NCBI GenBank assembly: GCA_030418545.1
Contig: QAIB01000011.1
Span: 62,001 to 126,000, forward strand
DNA from: Xenophilus aerolatus
GTDB taxonomy: Bacteria; Pseudomonadota; Gammaproteobacteria; Burkholderiales; Burkholderiaceae_C
Direction: 5' to 3'
Length of the DNA: 64,000 bases
The translations under genes and the position numbers were made by a program. Below, piece by piece: positions 24,783 through 35,484 of this stretch (position 1 is its first letter; each line of letters starts with the position of its first letter). The notes under the pieces were generated by a model. It ran no database searches, was not told where the DNA came from, and saw nothing but the letters and a program-made list of their open reading frames with translations.

Positions 24783-25757
24783 ATGCCTGCGACTCCCCAC
24801 GACGACACCCTGCGCACGCTCGGCTATGCGGCCCTCCAGCCCGGCCCGCGCCTGCTCGTGATCGGCGGCGTGCATGGCGACGAAACCTGCGGCACCGCCG
24901 GCATCGAGCGCGTGCGCGCCGAGCTCGACGGCGGCACGCTGACGCTGCGGCGCGGCCAGCTGACGATGGTGCCGGTGGCCAACCCGCTCGCCCGGCGGCG
25001 CCTGCAGCGCGAGGGCGAGCGCAACCTGAACCGCTCCTTCCAGCCCCGCACCGCGCCGGTCGACTACGAGGACCACCTCACCAACCTGCTGTGCCCCATC
25101 ATCGACCGGCACGAGGTGCTGCTGGACCTGCATTCCTTCGAGAGCCAGGGCGAGGCCTTTGCCATGATCGGCCCGCGCAACAACACCGGCACGCTCGAGC
25201 CCTTCGCGCGCGCCGACGAGGAGGGCCGGCTGGCACGTGCCCTGGGCACGCCCACGGTGGTGGAGGGCTGGCTCGACATCTACGCGGCGGGCCTCGCGCA
25301 GCGGGCCGGCGGCGCCGCCCCCACGGCGGACGAGATCGCCTATGGCTGCGGCACCAACGAGTACATCCGCAGCCGCGGCGGCTACGGCGTCACCCTCGAA
25401 TGCGGGCAGCACCGCGACCCGGCCGCGCCGCAGGTGGCCTGGCGCGCGATCCGCCGCACCCTTGCGCTGCTGGGCATGGCCGAGCTGCCGCCCGAGCTGG
25501 CCGATGAAGCCCTCGCGCCCCATCCGCGGCTGCTGCGCTTGGCCAGCGTGACCGACCGCCTGCACGAGGGCGACCGCTTCGTGCGCGAGTGGGCCACCTT
25601 CGACGCCGTGTCCGCCGGCGAGCCCATCGGCCACCGCCATGACGGCACGCTGCTGGCGGCGCCGGGCGACGGTTTCATCGTCTTCCCGAATGCGCGCGCG
25701 CTGCCCGGCAGCGAGTGGTTCTACTTCGCCACGCTGAGCGAGCGTCGGCTCGGCTGA
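24783..25757 (+). CDS. Succinylglutamate desuccinylase/aspartoacylase-family zinc hydrolase
   Basis: A 324-residue M14-type zinc deacylase (AstE/AspA family). Zinc ligands are the His and Glu of VIGGVHGDETCG and the His of LLDLHSFESQGE. The substrate-carboxylate site is suggested by GERNLNRSF, and the general base by the Glu of GVTLECGQH. A C-terminal beta-barrel (SVTDRLHEGDRFVREWATFD, GDGFIVFPNARALPGSEWFY) is typical. AstE itself removes succinate from N-succinylglutamate in arginine breakdown, but no other ast gene lies nearby, so the substrate here is not fixed. Confidence 0.85.
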   Translation: MPATPHDDTLRTLGYAALQPGPRLLVIGGVHGDETCGTAGIERVRAELDGGTLTLRRGQLTMVPVANPLARRRLQREGERNLNRSFQPRTAPVDYEDHLTNLLCPIIDRHEVLLDLHSFESQGEAFAMIGPRNNTGTLEPFARADEEGRLARALGTPTVVEGWLDIYAAGLAQRAGGAAPTADEIAYGCGTNEYIRSRGGYGVTLECGQHRDPAAPQVAWRAIRRTLALLGMAELPPELADEALAPHPRLLRLASVTDRLHEGDRFVREWATFDAVSAGEPIGHRHDGTLLAAPGDGFIVFPNARALPGSEWFYFATLSERRLG

Positions 25758-25862
25758 GACACCGGCCGTCGCCGCACCGGCGGCGGGCTTCGGCTCCCTT
25801 CCTACAGCGCCGGGGGCGCGGCGGGCGTAGCCTGCGGCTCCCGGAGCCAAGGAGAGCCGCCC

Positions 25863-26921
25863 ATGCCCGCCTCGAAGAAGACCACCACCGGCCGCAAGAC
25901 CGCCGCCGCATCACGCAAGCCTGCGGGGCAGGCCGAGGACGCCGCCCGCCACGCGCCGGCACCGCGCGTGCTGTGGAAGGGCGCCATCAGCTTCGGCCTC
26001 GTGCACATCCCGGTCGCGCTGTACTCGGCCACGCGCGACAGCGGCGTCGACTTCGACTGGCTCGACAAGCGCAGCATGGACCCGGTGGGCTACAAGCGCA
26101 TCAACAAGAAGACCGGCAAGGAGATCACGAAGGAGAACATCGTCAAGGGCGTGGCCTACGAGGACGGGCAGTACGTGATCCTGAGCGACAAGGAGATCGC
26201 CGATGCCTATCCCAAGACCACCCAGACCATCGAGATCGAGAGCTTCGTGCCGGCCGACTCGATCCCCTTCGTCTACCTGGAGCGGCCCTACTACGTGGCG
26301 CCGATCAACCGCGGTGCGAAGGTGTATGCGTTGCTGCGCGAGGCGCTGCAGCGCAGCGGCCGCATCGGCATCGCCCGCGTCGTCATCCAGACCAAGCAGC
26401 ACCTGGCGGCCATGATCCCGGCCGGGCCGGGCCTGGTGCTGAACCTGCTGCGATGGGGCGCCGACATCCGCCCGTGGGAAGACCTGCCGCTGCCGGCCGA
26501 GGACGCGAAGAAGGCCGGCCTCACCCCGCGCGAACTCAAGATGGCGGAGCAGTTGGTGGCCGACATGGGGGCCGAGTGGGACCCCGAGGACTACCAGGAC
26601 GAGTTCAAGAACCAGATCATGGCGCTGGTCGACCGCAAGGTCGCGGCCGGCCAGACCGAGGCCGTGACCCAGCCCGACCCGGTGGAGCGCACCGAGGGCC
26701 AGGGCGCGAAGATCCTCGACCTCACCGAACTGCTGCAGCGCAGCCTGCGCAACAAGGGCCGCGGCGGGCGCGGCGGCGGTGCGGCGCAGGAGGCCGATGA
26801 CGACGACGATGATGCGGAGGACGAGGCGCCGGCCAAGCCAGCGGCCCGCAAGCGCGGCGCCACGGCCGCCAAGCGCGGCAGTTCCACCCGCACCGCAGCG
26901 CAGAAGCGGCGCGCCGCCTGA
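25863..26921 (+). CDS. ku: Ku protein of bacterial non-homologous end joining
   Basis: A 352-residue Ku homodimer subunit that rings broken DNA ends and recruits LigD. The core starts at RVLWKGAISFGLVHIPVALY and continues with IVKGVAYEDGQYVILSDKEI, TIEIESFVPADSIPF, and IPAGPGLVLNLLRWGADIRP. It is longer than the minimal Ku (about 270): the tail has the acidic tract ADDDDDDAEDEAP and then an Arg/Lys-rich end (AARKRGATAAKRGSSTRT), as in Ku proteins with DNA-threading tails. The LigD gene follows 21 bases later, so they form an operon. Confidence 0.95.
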   Translation: MPASKKTTTGRKTAAASRKPAGQAEDAARHAPAPRVLWKGAISFGLVHIPVALYSATRDSGVDFDWLDKRSMDPVGYKRINKKTGKEITKENIVKGVAYEDGQYVILSDKEIADAYPKTTQTIEIESFVPADSIPFVYLERPYYVAPINRGAKVYALLREALQRSGRIGIARVVIQTKQHLAAMIPAGPGLVLNLLRWGADIRPWEDLPLPAEDAKKAGLTPRELKMAEQLVADMGAEWDPEDYQDEFKNQIMALVDRKVAAGQTEAVTQPDPVERTEGQGAKILDLTELLQRSLRNKGRGGRGGGAAQEADDDDDDAEDEAPAKPAARKRGATAAKRGSSTRTAAQKRRAA

Positions 26922-26942
26922 TCTCCCTGCTTGCAGCGGCCG

Positions 26943-29552
26943 ATGGCGACAAGGAAGAAAACCTCCGCGCAGCCCGATGCCGGGGACAGCATTGCCCACC
27001 GCGCGCTGGCCGACTACCGCCGCAAGCGCGATTTCGCGGCGACGCCCGAGCCGGCCGAGGGCGGGCAGTCGGCCGCCGACGCGCTGGCCTTCGTCGTCCA
27101 GAAGCACGACGCCTCGCGCCTGCACTACGACTTCCGGCTCGAGCTCGATGGCACGCTCAAGAGCTGGGCCGTGCCCAAGGGCCCCTGCCTCGACCCCACC
27201 GTCAAGCGCATGGCGGTGGAGGTGGAGGACCACCCACTCGCCTACGGCGGCTTCGAGGGCACCATCCCCGAAGGGCACTACGGCGCCGGCACCGTCATCG
27301 TGTGGGACCGTGGCACCTGGTGGCCCGAGGGCGACGCGCGCCGGGGGCTCAAGGAGGGCAAGCTCAAATTCGAACTGCGCGGCGAGAAGCTCAAGGGCCA
27401 CTGGACGCTGGTGCGCATGAAGCCGCGTGCCAGCGACAGCAAGCCGACCTGGCTGCTCATCAAGGAGAAGGACGCGCAGGCCCGCCCGCTGGACGAATAC
27501 GACGTCGAGGCCGAGGCGCCCGACAGTGTGCTGGCGCGCCCCGCGCCGGCGGCGGCGGCCCGCAAGTCGAGCCCCGCCGCACCGGCGAAGGCGAAAGCCA
27601 AGGCCAGGGCGGCGACGCCGGCGCGCGCGCCCAAGGCGACCCTCCCCGCCGAACTGGCCCCGCAACTGGCCACGCTGGCGACCGCCCCGCCGGCCCATCC
27701 CGAGGAATGGCTGTGGGAGCTCAAGTTCGACGGCTACCGGCTGCTCGTGCGCTTCGACGCCCAGGGCCGCGTGCGTTGCTTCACCCGCAACGGCCTGGAC
27801 TGGACCTCGCGCGTGCCCGAACTGGCCAGCGACCTGGAGACGCTGAAGCTGCGCTCGTCCTGGCTGGACGGCGAGATCGGCGTCGAGAACGCGCAGGGCG
27901 CCCCCGACTTCCAGGCGCTGCAGAACGCCTTCGATCGACATGCCACCCGCGACATCGTGTGCTGGCTCTTCGACGCGCCCTTCCTCGACGGACGCGACCT
28001 GCGCGACCTGCCGGTGCAGGCGCGACGCGAGGCGCTGGCGCAGAAGCTCGAGGGCCGCGCGCCGCCCGCCGTGCGCTTCAGCGAGGCCTTCGACGCCTCG
28101 CCCGCCGACCTGCTGGCCTCCTCGGCGCGCATCGGCTTCGAGGGCATCATCGGCAAGCGCCGCGACGCGCCTTACGTCTCGCGCCGCTCGCCCGACTGGA
28201 TCAAGCTCAAGAACCACCGCCGGCAGGAGTTCGTCATCGGCGGATACACCGCGCCCAAGGGCACGCGCCAGGGCTTCGGCGCGCTGCTGCTGGGCGTGCA
28301 CGACGCGCAGGGTCGCCTGCGCTACGCGGGCAACGTCGGTACGGGCTTCGATGCGCAGCGGCTCGCCGACGTGCATGCCCGGCTGCAGCGCCTGGACAGC
28401 GATGCCTGCCCCTTCGACCCACCGCCCACCGGCCTGCGCGCGGGCACGGTGCAGTGGGTGCGGCCGCGCCTGGTCGCCGAGGTGGAGTTCGGCGAATGGA
28501 CCCGTGACGACCGCGTGCGCCAGGCCGTGTTCCATGGCCTGCGCACCGACAAGCCGCCGCGCCAGATCGTGCGCGAACATGCCCAGCCCGTGGATGCCCC
28601 TGCCATGCCCGCTTCAAGTTCCTCCTCCCCGCCCGCCAAGGCCGCAGCCAAGCCGGGTGGCCTGCGCATCACGAATGCCGACCGCGTGATCGACAAGGCC
28701 AGCGGCACCACCAAGGGCGATCTCGTGCGCTACTACGCCGACGTGGCGCCGCTGATGCTGCCGCACCTCAAGGGCCGGCCGGTGTCGCTCGTGCGCGCGC
28801 CCGAGGGCGTGGGCGGCGAACTCTTCTTCCAGAAGCACGCGCAGCACACCGAGCTGCCGGGCGTGAAGCTGCTCGACCCGGAACTCGACCGCGACCACGA
28901 TCCGCTGCTGCAGATCGACACCGCGCGCGGCCTGTTGTCGGCCGCGCAGATGAACACCCTCGAGTTCCACACCTGGAACGGCACCTCCAACAAGCTGGAC
29001 ACGCCCGACCGCATGACCTTCGACCTCGACCCCGGCGAGGGCGTCGGCTGGCCGCACATGCAGGAGGCGGCGATGCTGGTGCGCACGCTGCTCGATGAGC
29101 TCGGCCTCGTGGGCTTCCTCAAGACCAGCGGCGGCAAGGGCCTGCACGTGGTCGTGCCGATCCGCCGGCAGCACGGGTGGGACACGGTCAAGGACTTCTC
29201 GCGTGCTGTCGTGGCGCACCTGGCGCAGACCATTCCGGAGCGCTTCGTGGTCAAAAGCGGGCCCAGGAACCGGGTCGGCAAGATCTTCGTCGACTACCTG
29301 CGCAACGGCTTCGGCGCCACCACCGTGAGCGCCTGGTCGGTGCGTGCGCGGCCGGGGCTCGGCGTGTCGGTGCCGGTGAGCTGGGACGAGTTGCCCGAAC
29401 TCACCAGCGGTGCGCAGTGGACGCTGGCCGACGCGCGCACCCGTTTCGAGCCGGGCAACGCGGCGTGGGACGGCATGGAGCGAGCGCGCAAGGCGCTGGC
29501 CGGGCCGATGAAGGTGCTGGGCTACGTGCCCCAGGACGCGAAACGCTCCTGA
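26943..29552 (+). CDS. ligD: DNA ligase D, multidomain (phosphoesterase-ligase-polymerase)
   Basis: An 869-residue enzyme that trims, fills and seals broken DNA with Ku. Order of domains: 3'-phosphoesterase at about 45-165 (KHDASRLHYDFRLELDGTLK, IPEGHYGAGTVIVWD); ATP-dependent ligase at about 230-540 with the AMP-accepting K261 in ELKFDGYRLLVRF and EGIIGKRRDAPYVSRRS; primase-polymerase at about 570-860 with FDLDPGEGV and FLKTSGGKGLHVVVP. Ala/Pro/Lys-rich linkers join them. This PE-LIG-POL order is the one known from Pseudomonas. ATG 26943 is preferred over an upstream TTG. Confidence 0.96.
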   Translation: MATRKKTSAQPDAGDSIAHRALADYRRKRDFAATPEPAEGGQSAADALAFVVQKHDASRLHYDFRLELDGTLKSWAVPKGPCLDPTVKRMAVEVEDHPLAYGGFEGTIPEGHYGAGTVIVWDRGTWWPEGDARRGLKEGKLKFELRGEKLKGHWTLVRMKPRASDSKPTWLLIKEKDAQARPLDEYDVEAEAPDSVLARPAPAAAARKSSPAAPAKAKAKARAATPARAPKATLPAELAPQLATLATAPPAHPEEWLWELKFDGYRLLVRFDAQGRVRCFTRNGLDWTSRVPELASDLETLKLRSSWLDGEIGVENAQGAPDFQALQNAFDRHATRDIVCWLFDAPFLDGRDLRDLPVQARREALAQKLEGRAPPAVRFSEAFDASPADLLASSARIGFEGIIGKRRDAPYVSRRSPDWIKLKNHRRQEFVIGGYTAPKGTRQGFGALLLGVHDAQGRLRYAGNVGTGFDAQRLADVHARLQRLDSDACPFDPPPTGLRAGTVQWVRPRLVAEVEFGEWTRDDRVRQAVFHGLRTDKPPRQIVREHAQPVDAPAMPASSSSSPPAKAAAKPGGLRITNADRVIDKASGTTKGDLVRYYADVAPLMLPHLKGRPVSLVRAPEGVGGELFFQKHAQHTELPGVKLLDPELDRDHDPLLQIDTARGLLSAAQMNTLEFHTWNGTSNKLDTPDRMTFDLDPGEGVGWPHMQEAAMLVRTLLDELGLVGFLKTSGGKGLHVVVPIRRQHGWDTVKDFSRAVVAHLAQTIPERFVVKSGPRNRVGKIFVDYLRNGFGATTVSAWSVRARPGLGVSVPVSWDELPELTSGAQWTLADARTRFEPGNAAWDGMERARKALAGPMKVLGYVPQDAKRS

Positions 29553-29606
29553 AACGATAGCGGTTTGCGCCCGCCTGGCGGGCGCTGCCGGCCAGTGTGC
29601 TATCGA
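29553..29606 (+). repeat. Palindromic element, copy 4
   Basis: It begins one base after the ligD stop with AAACGATAGCGG, then the hairpin GCGCCCGC-ctg-GCGGGCGC (29567-29585), CTGCCGGCC and a second GCTATCGA. The upstream palindrome is truncated. It separates the convergent ligD and transglutaminase-like genes and may terminate both transcripts. Confidence 0.75.
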
Positions 29607-29622
29607 AGCTGCGGGCGCGCGC

Positions 29623-30441
29623 TCAGCCGCGCACCTCGTCCGTCACCACGTGGAAGCGCTCCAGCGTGTGCTCGCCGAAAACCATGGTGATCGGCACGTC
29701 GGCCGCGTCGCGACCACGGGCGATCACCACGCGGCCGATGCGCGGCACGTTGTGGCGGGCGTCGAAGGTGTGCCAGCGGCCGCCGAGGAAGACCTCGAAC
29801 CAGGCGCTGAAGTCCATCGGGTAGGGCACCGGCGGCACGCCGATGTCGCCCAGGTAGCCGGTCACGTAGCGCGCCGGGATGTTCAGGCAGCGGCACAGCG
29901 TGACGGCCAGGTGCGCGAAGTCGCGGCACACGCCCACGCGTTCGCGAAAACCCCCCAGCGCGGTGCGCCCCGCGAACGCGCGCTGGTAGTCGAAGCGGAT
30001 GTGCTGGTGCACGAAGTCGCACACGGCCTGCACGCGCGCCCAGCCCAGCGGCGTGTGGCCGAAGGTCTGCCAGGCGAAGGGAAGCAGTTCGCTGTCGACC
30101 TCGCAATAGCGGCTGCCCAGCAGGAAGGGCAGGGTCTCGACCGGCAGTTCGTCGACCGGGTGCTGCCACGCACCGTAGTCGACCGGGTCGGTCCAGCCGG
30201 TGTCGTGGATCAAGGCCTCGTTGTGCAGCCGCACGCGCTGAACGCCGGCCGGCACGCGCACGCGGGCGCAGCGGTTGCCGAAGCTGTCGGTGTAGTGGTC
30301 GGTCCACAGCGGCGGGTCGACCACCGGGTGCTCGGGGGCCACCAGGTCGCGTGCCCGGTCGGGGTGCACCTGCAGCAGGAAGATGAGCGCGGTGGGGCCG
30401 CTGAGCCCCAGCTCGATGTCATAGCCGATGCGGATGAGCAC
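29623..30441 (-). CDS. Transglutaminase-like protease-fold protein
   Basis: A 272-residue protein with a transglutaminase-like domain. An N-terminal beta domain (MLIRIGYDIELGLSGPTALI) precedes the core, where the Cys-His-Asp triad can be placed: the Cys in ERVGVCRDFAHLAVTLCRCL, the His in GRWHTFDARH and the Asp after it. Bacterial members of this type are proteases or amide hydrolases; they are often found near stress genes. The start is GTG 30441, backed by a strong GGGAGG five to ten bases upstream. No signal peptide. It faces ligD tail to tail. Confidence 0.82.
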   Translation of the reverse strand: MLIRIGYDIELGLSGPTALIFLLQVHPDRARDLVAPEHPVVDPPLWTDHYTDSFGNRCARVRVPAGVQRVRLHNEALIHDTGWTDPVDYGAWQHPVDELPVETLPFLLGSRYCEVDSELLPFAWQTFGHTPLGWARVQAVCDFVHQHIRFDYQRAFAGRTALGGFRERVGVCRDFAHLAVTLCRCLNIPARYVTGYLGDIGVPPVPYPMDFSAWFEVFLGGRWHTFDARHNVPRIGRVVIARGRDAADVPITMVFGEHTLERFHVVTDEVRG

Positions 30442-30740
30442 GGTGCCTCCCTTCAGGCGCGGATCGGGGTGAATGGTCGGACGAACACGAAAGCATCGAT
30501 GCTAGAAGCGTGCCGGCGCCGACGCGGGGGGTGCCAAGGCGCATGCGGCTGTAGTCCGCCAGCGCACGGGCGCGGCGTCGGTGCGGTCCTACCGTGGGCA
30601 GCTTGGCGCTCCCACAGTCCACGACGCGCGGCCACTACGTGAAACCGGTCCCGCCGGTCCTACGCTCGGTGCTCGCTCGCAGAAAGGCTGCGGCGCAGGT
30701 TCTTCCCCGATCTGTTCAACCCCCTTTTCTGGAGCGAATC
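30442..30740. other. 299-base intergenic region between divergent genes
   Basis: The gap lies between the transglutaminase-like gene (minus) and the small membrane gene (plus). It is GC-rich. The heptamer GGTCCTAC occurs twice (near 30585 and 30655), and the second half is AT-richer before the GGAG of the plus-strand gene. I see no clear promoter consensus, coding frame or long repeat in it. Confidence 0.4.
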
Positions 30741-30887
30741 ATGGAACTGGCATCGCTGCTCGGTGCGATCAACGGCCCCTGGGTGGACGACGCGCTCGTC
30801 TGGGGCGTGGCGGCACTGACAGGCGTGATCGGCCTCGTGGCCCTCGTCAACGCGGTGGACATGTTCCTCGACGCCGAGGCCGGCTGA
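30741..30887 (+). CDS. Small membrane protein upstream of catalase
   Basis: A 48-residue protein from ATG 30741, with GGAG (30731-30734) before it. One membrane helix (VWGVAALTGVIGLVALVNAV) is followed by an acidic end (DMFLDAEAG). It sits 48 bases before the catalase gene on the same strand and is likely co-transcribed. Small single-helix proteins beside stress genes often bind a membrane enzyme, but nothing here shows the partner. The call rests on the ribosome site and the helix. Confidence 0.5.
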   Translation: MELASLLGAINGPWVDDALVWGVAALTGVIGLVALVNAVDMFLDAEAG

Positions 30888-30935
30888 TCCGGCCTCCCCA
30901 CCCGTTCTCACATCTTTCCTTCTCTTCTCTCTTCG

Positions 30936-33119
<2,184 letters not shown>

Positions 33120-33142
33120 ACGCTTCGACGCAAGCAGGACGC

Positions 33143-33175
33143 AAGCGCCGGCCCGTGGGCCGGCGCTTTCTTTTG
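33143..33175 (+). terminator. Intrinsic terminator after katE
   Basis: The stem AGCGCCGGCCC (33144-33154) pairs with GGGCCGGCGCT (33157-33167) and runs into TTTCTTTT. It begins 24 bases after the catalase stop and isolates it from the CHAT operon. Confidence 0.85.
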
Positions 33176-33194
33176 GGCCCGCCGTTGCTTGCCC

Positions 33195-33214
33195 TAGACC
33201 ATAAGCGTTAGGCC
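33195..33214 (+). promoter_or_regulatory. Direct-repeat motif TAGACC-N8-TAGGCC upstream of the CHAT operon
   Basis: TAGACC (33195-33200) and TAGGCC (33209-33214) are separated by eight bases (ataagcgt). The same layout, with CTAG before the first half-site and GC near the end of the spacer, occurs upstream of the substrate-binding/kinase operon (46692-46712) and of tssK (50925-50944). Likely a response-regulator binding site; it lies 123 bases before the chosen CHAT start. Confidence 0.5.
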
Positions 33215-33336
33215 ATCTTGTGAATTGGCCCGCCAGGGGGTGCTTCCTAGACTCCGGCGACGATGTCTGAGAGGCGCACACGTTCATGGCGTCGACGGTC
33301 CACGCTCACGGACTGCAGACAGAGCGTGGGGGTCGA

Positions 33337-35484
33337 ATGGAACGGTTGACGAACACACAGGGCGGGCCCTTCCGGCGCGCGCGCTTCACGCAGCTCATGT
33401 GGGCGGGGGTCGCCGCGTCCTGGCTGGCGATGGCGCTCACGGCGCATGCGCAGCCTGCACCCGACGCCGAGGCGGCGGCCAACAGGCAGGAGCAGGCCCG
33501 GCTGGCCGACACCGACACGCTGCTGGCCCTCACCAACGACGGCGCCATCCTCTATTCGCAGGACAAGGTCAAGCTCAGCGGCTACCAGTACTGCAGCCAG
33601 GCCGTGGCGCTGGCCGAGGCGGGCGAGTTCCGCCAGAGCGTGCGTGCCGCGAGCAAGGCGCTGCACCTGGCCAACACCACGCGCGACCCCAACCTGCTGG
33701 CCATGGCCAACCGCGACCTGGCCATCGTCTACAGCTACTCGGGCCAGCTCGAGAAGGCCGAGCAGTTCGCGCGCGAGGCGCTCAAGCAGCCGGCGCGCGA
33801 CCCCAAGCTGGTGGTCGGCCCGGCCCACAAGGTGCTGGGCGACGTGGCCGCCCGCCGCGGCGATTACGCCGGCGCGGTGCGCAGCTACGACGACGCGCTG
33901 GCCGGCAGTTCCGATCGCTATGCGCCGCTGGTGCGCGCCTCGCTGGCCAACGCGCTGATCGAATCCGGCGACACCGGCCGCGCGCGCCAGGTGCTCGATG
34001 CGATGGGCACGCCGCGCGAGGCGCCCCTCGCCGCCCAGCTGGAGCGCACGCGCGCCAACCTGCTGCTGGCCGAGAAGAAGCCGGCCGAGGCCAAGGCGCT
34101 GTACACCGCGCTCACCACACGGCAGATGGGCACCGACACCGAGTACTACCGCCTCTGGGCCTGGGACGGCGTGGCGCGCAGCGACATCGCGCTGGGCCAG
34201 AAGCAGTCGGCCGCGGAGGCACTGGGCCGCGCCATCGGCAGCGTGGACCAGGTGCGCTCGCGCTTTCGCAGCGAGGAATTCAAGATGGGCCTGTTCTCCG
34301 ACCTGCAGTCGGTGTTCGAGCGGGCCGTGGGGCTGTACAGCGACGTGGGCGACGCGCAGCGCGCCTTCGAGATCAGCGAGCGCAGCCGCTCGCGCGCGCT
34401 GCTCGACGCCGTGCGCGGCCGCGCCAAGGTGAGCGAGCAGGCCGCGACCACCATCGACCTGGCGACGCTGCAGCGCTCGCTCAAGGCCGACGAGCGCGTG
34501 GTGGAGTTCCATTCGCTGCCCGAGCGGCTGCAGGTCTGGGTGATCGCGCCCGACGGCATCAGGGCGCACAGCATCGCCGTGAAGCGCGACGAACTCACCG
34601 ACCTGGTCGACACCTTCCGCAACTCGGTCGTGCGCGGCCGCCGCACGGCCGTGGGCAATGCCGACAAGCTGGGCGCCGCGCTGCTCGGTCCGCTGGGCCT
34701 CACGCCCGGCCAGCGCCTGGTGATCGTGCCGCACGGCCCGCTGCACTACCTGCCCTTCCAGGCGCTGCGGCTCGATGGCCGCTACGTGATCGAGACGCAC
34801 CCGGTGGCGGTGTCGCCGTCGATGAGCATCGCGGTGCAGCTGGCCCAGCGCTCGCCGCGCATCGACCCGACGCTCACCGCCTTCGGCAACCCGCGCATCG
34901 ATGACAAGTACGACCTGCCCGGTTCCGAGGCCGAGGTGAAGCAGCTCGCGCGGCTGTTCCCGCGCAACAGCGTCTTCATGGGCGCGGCCGCCACCAAGAC
35001 GCAGTTCCGCGAGGTGGCCTCGCGCGCGCCGCTGATGCATGTGGCCGCGCACGCCGAGGCCGACCAGGTCGACCCGCTCTATTCGCGCATCCTGCTGGCC
35101 AACGAAGGCGGGCGACAGAACTTCCTCGAGGCGCACGAGATCCTCGAGCTGCCGATGCAGGGCACCGCGCTGGTCACCCTGTCGGCCTGCGAGTCCGGCC
35201 TGGGCCGCATCGCGCAGGGCGACGAGGTGCTGGGCTTCACGCGCTCCTTCCTGTCGGCGGGCAGCTCCAGCCTCATCGCCTCGCTGTGGCCGGTGTCGGA
35301 CGACGCCACCGAGGTGCTCATGGGCACGCTGTACGGCGAGCTCGCCAAGGGGCGCGACCTGCAGCGCGCCATGCAGGCCGGCCAGCTGGCCGTGCTGAAG
35401 GACCCCAAGATGTCGCATCCCTTCTTCTGGGCGCCGTTCAACCTGATCGGCAACTGGCGCCTCACCGTCGGGAGCGGGGCATGA
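33337..35484 (+). CDS. Exported TPR-CHAT (caspase-like) protein
   Basis: A 715-residue protein. A signal peptide is seen (RRARFTQLMWAGVAASWLAM, cleavage near AHAQP). TPR-like helical repeats fill about 60-360 (EAGEFRQSVRAASKALHLAN, YSGQLEKAEQFAREALK). The CHAT domain then runs to the end with the His-Cys dyad of caspase-like peptidases, H572 in MHVAAHAEAD and C618 in VTLSACESGLG, and LSAGSSSLIASLWPVSD. So it should be an active periplasmic protease. ATG 33337 follows GGGGG; ATG 33286 is possible and would add 17 residues. Its stop overlaps the TpsB start (ATGA), tying it to the secretion pair. Confidence 0.85.
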   Translation: MERLTNTQGGPFRRARFTQLMWAGVAASWLAMALTAHAQPAPDAEAAANRQEQARLADTDTLLALTNDGAILYSQDKVKLSGYQYCSQAVALAEAGEFRQSVRAASKALHLANTTRDPNLLAMANRDLAIVYSYSGQLEKAEQFAREALKQPARDPKLVVGPAHKVLGDVAARRGDYAGAVRSYDDALAGSSDRYAPLVRASLANALIESGDTGRARQVLDAMGTPREAPLAAQLERTRANLLLAEKKPAEAKALYTALTTRQMGTDTEYYRLWAWDGVARSDIALGQKQSAAEALGRAIGSVDQVRSRFRSEEFKMGLFSDLQSVFERAVGLYSDVGDAQRAFEISERSRSRALLDAVRGRAKVSEQAATTIDLATLQRSLKADERVVEFHSLPERLQVWVIAPDGIRAHSIAVKRDELTDLVDTFRNSVVRGRRTAVGNADKLGAALLGPLGLTPGQRLVIVPHGPLHYLPFQALRLDGRYVIETHPVAVSPSMSIAVQLAQRSPRIDPTLTAFGNPRIDDKYDLPGSEAEVKQLARLFPRNSVFMGAAATKTQFREVASRAPLMHVAAHAEADQVDPLYSRILLANEGGRQNFLEAHEILELPMQGTALVTLSACESGLGRIAQGDEVLGFTRSFLSAGSSSLIASLWPVSDDATEVLMGTLYGELAKGRDLQRAMQAGQLAVLKDPKMSHPFFWAPFNLIGNWRLTVGSGA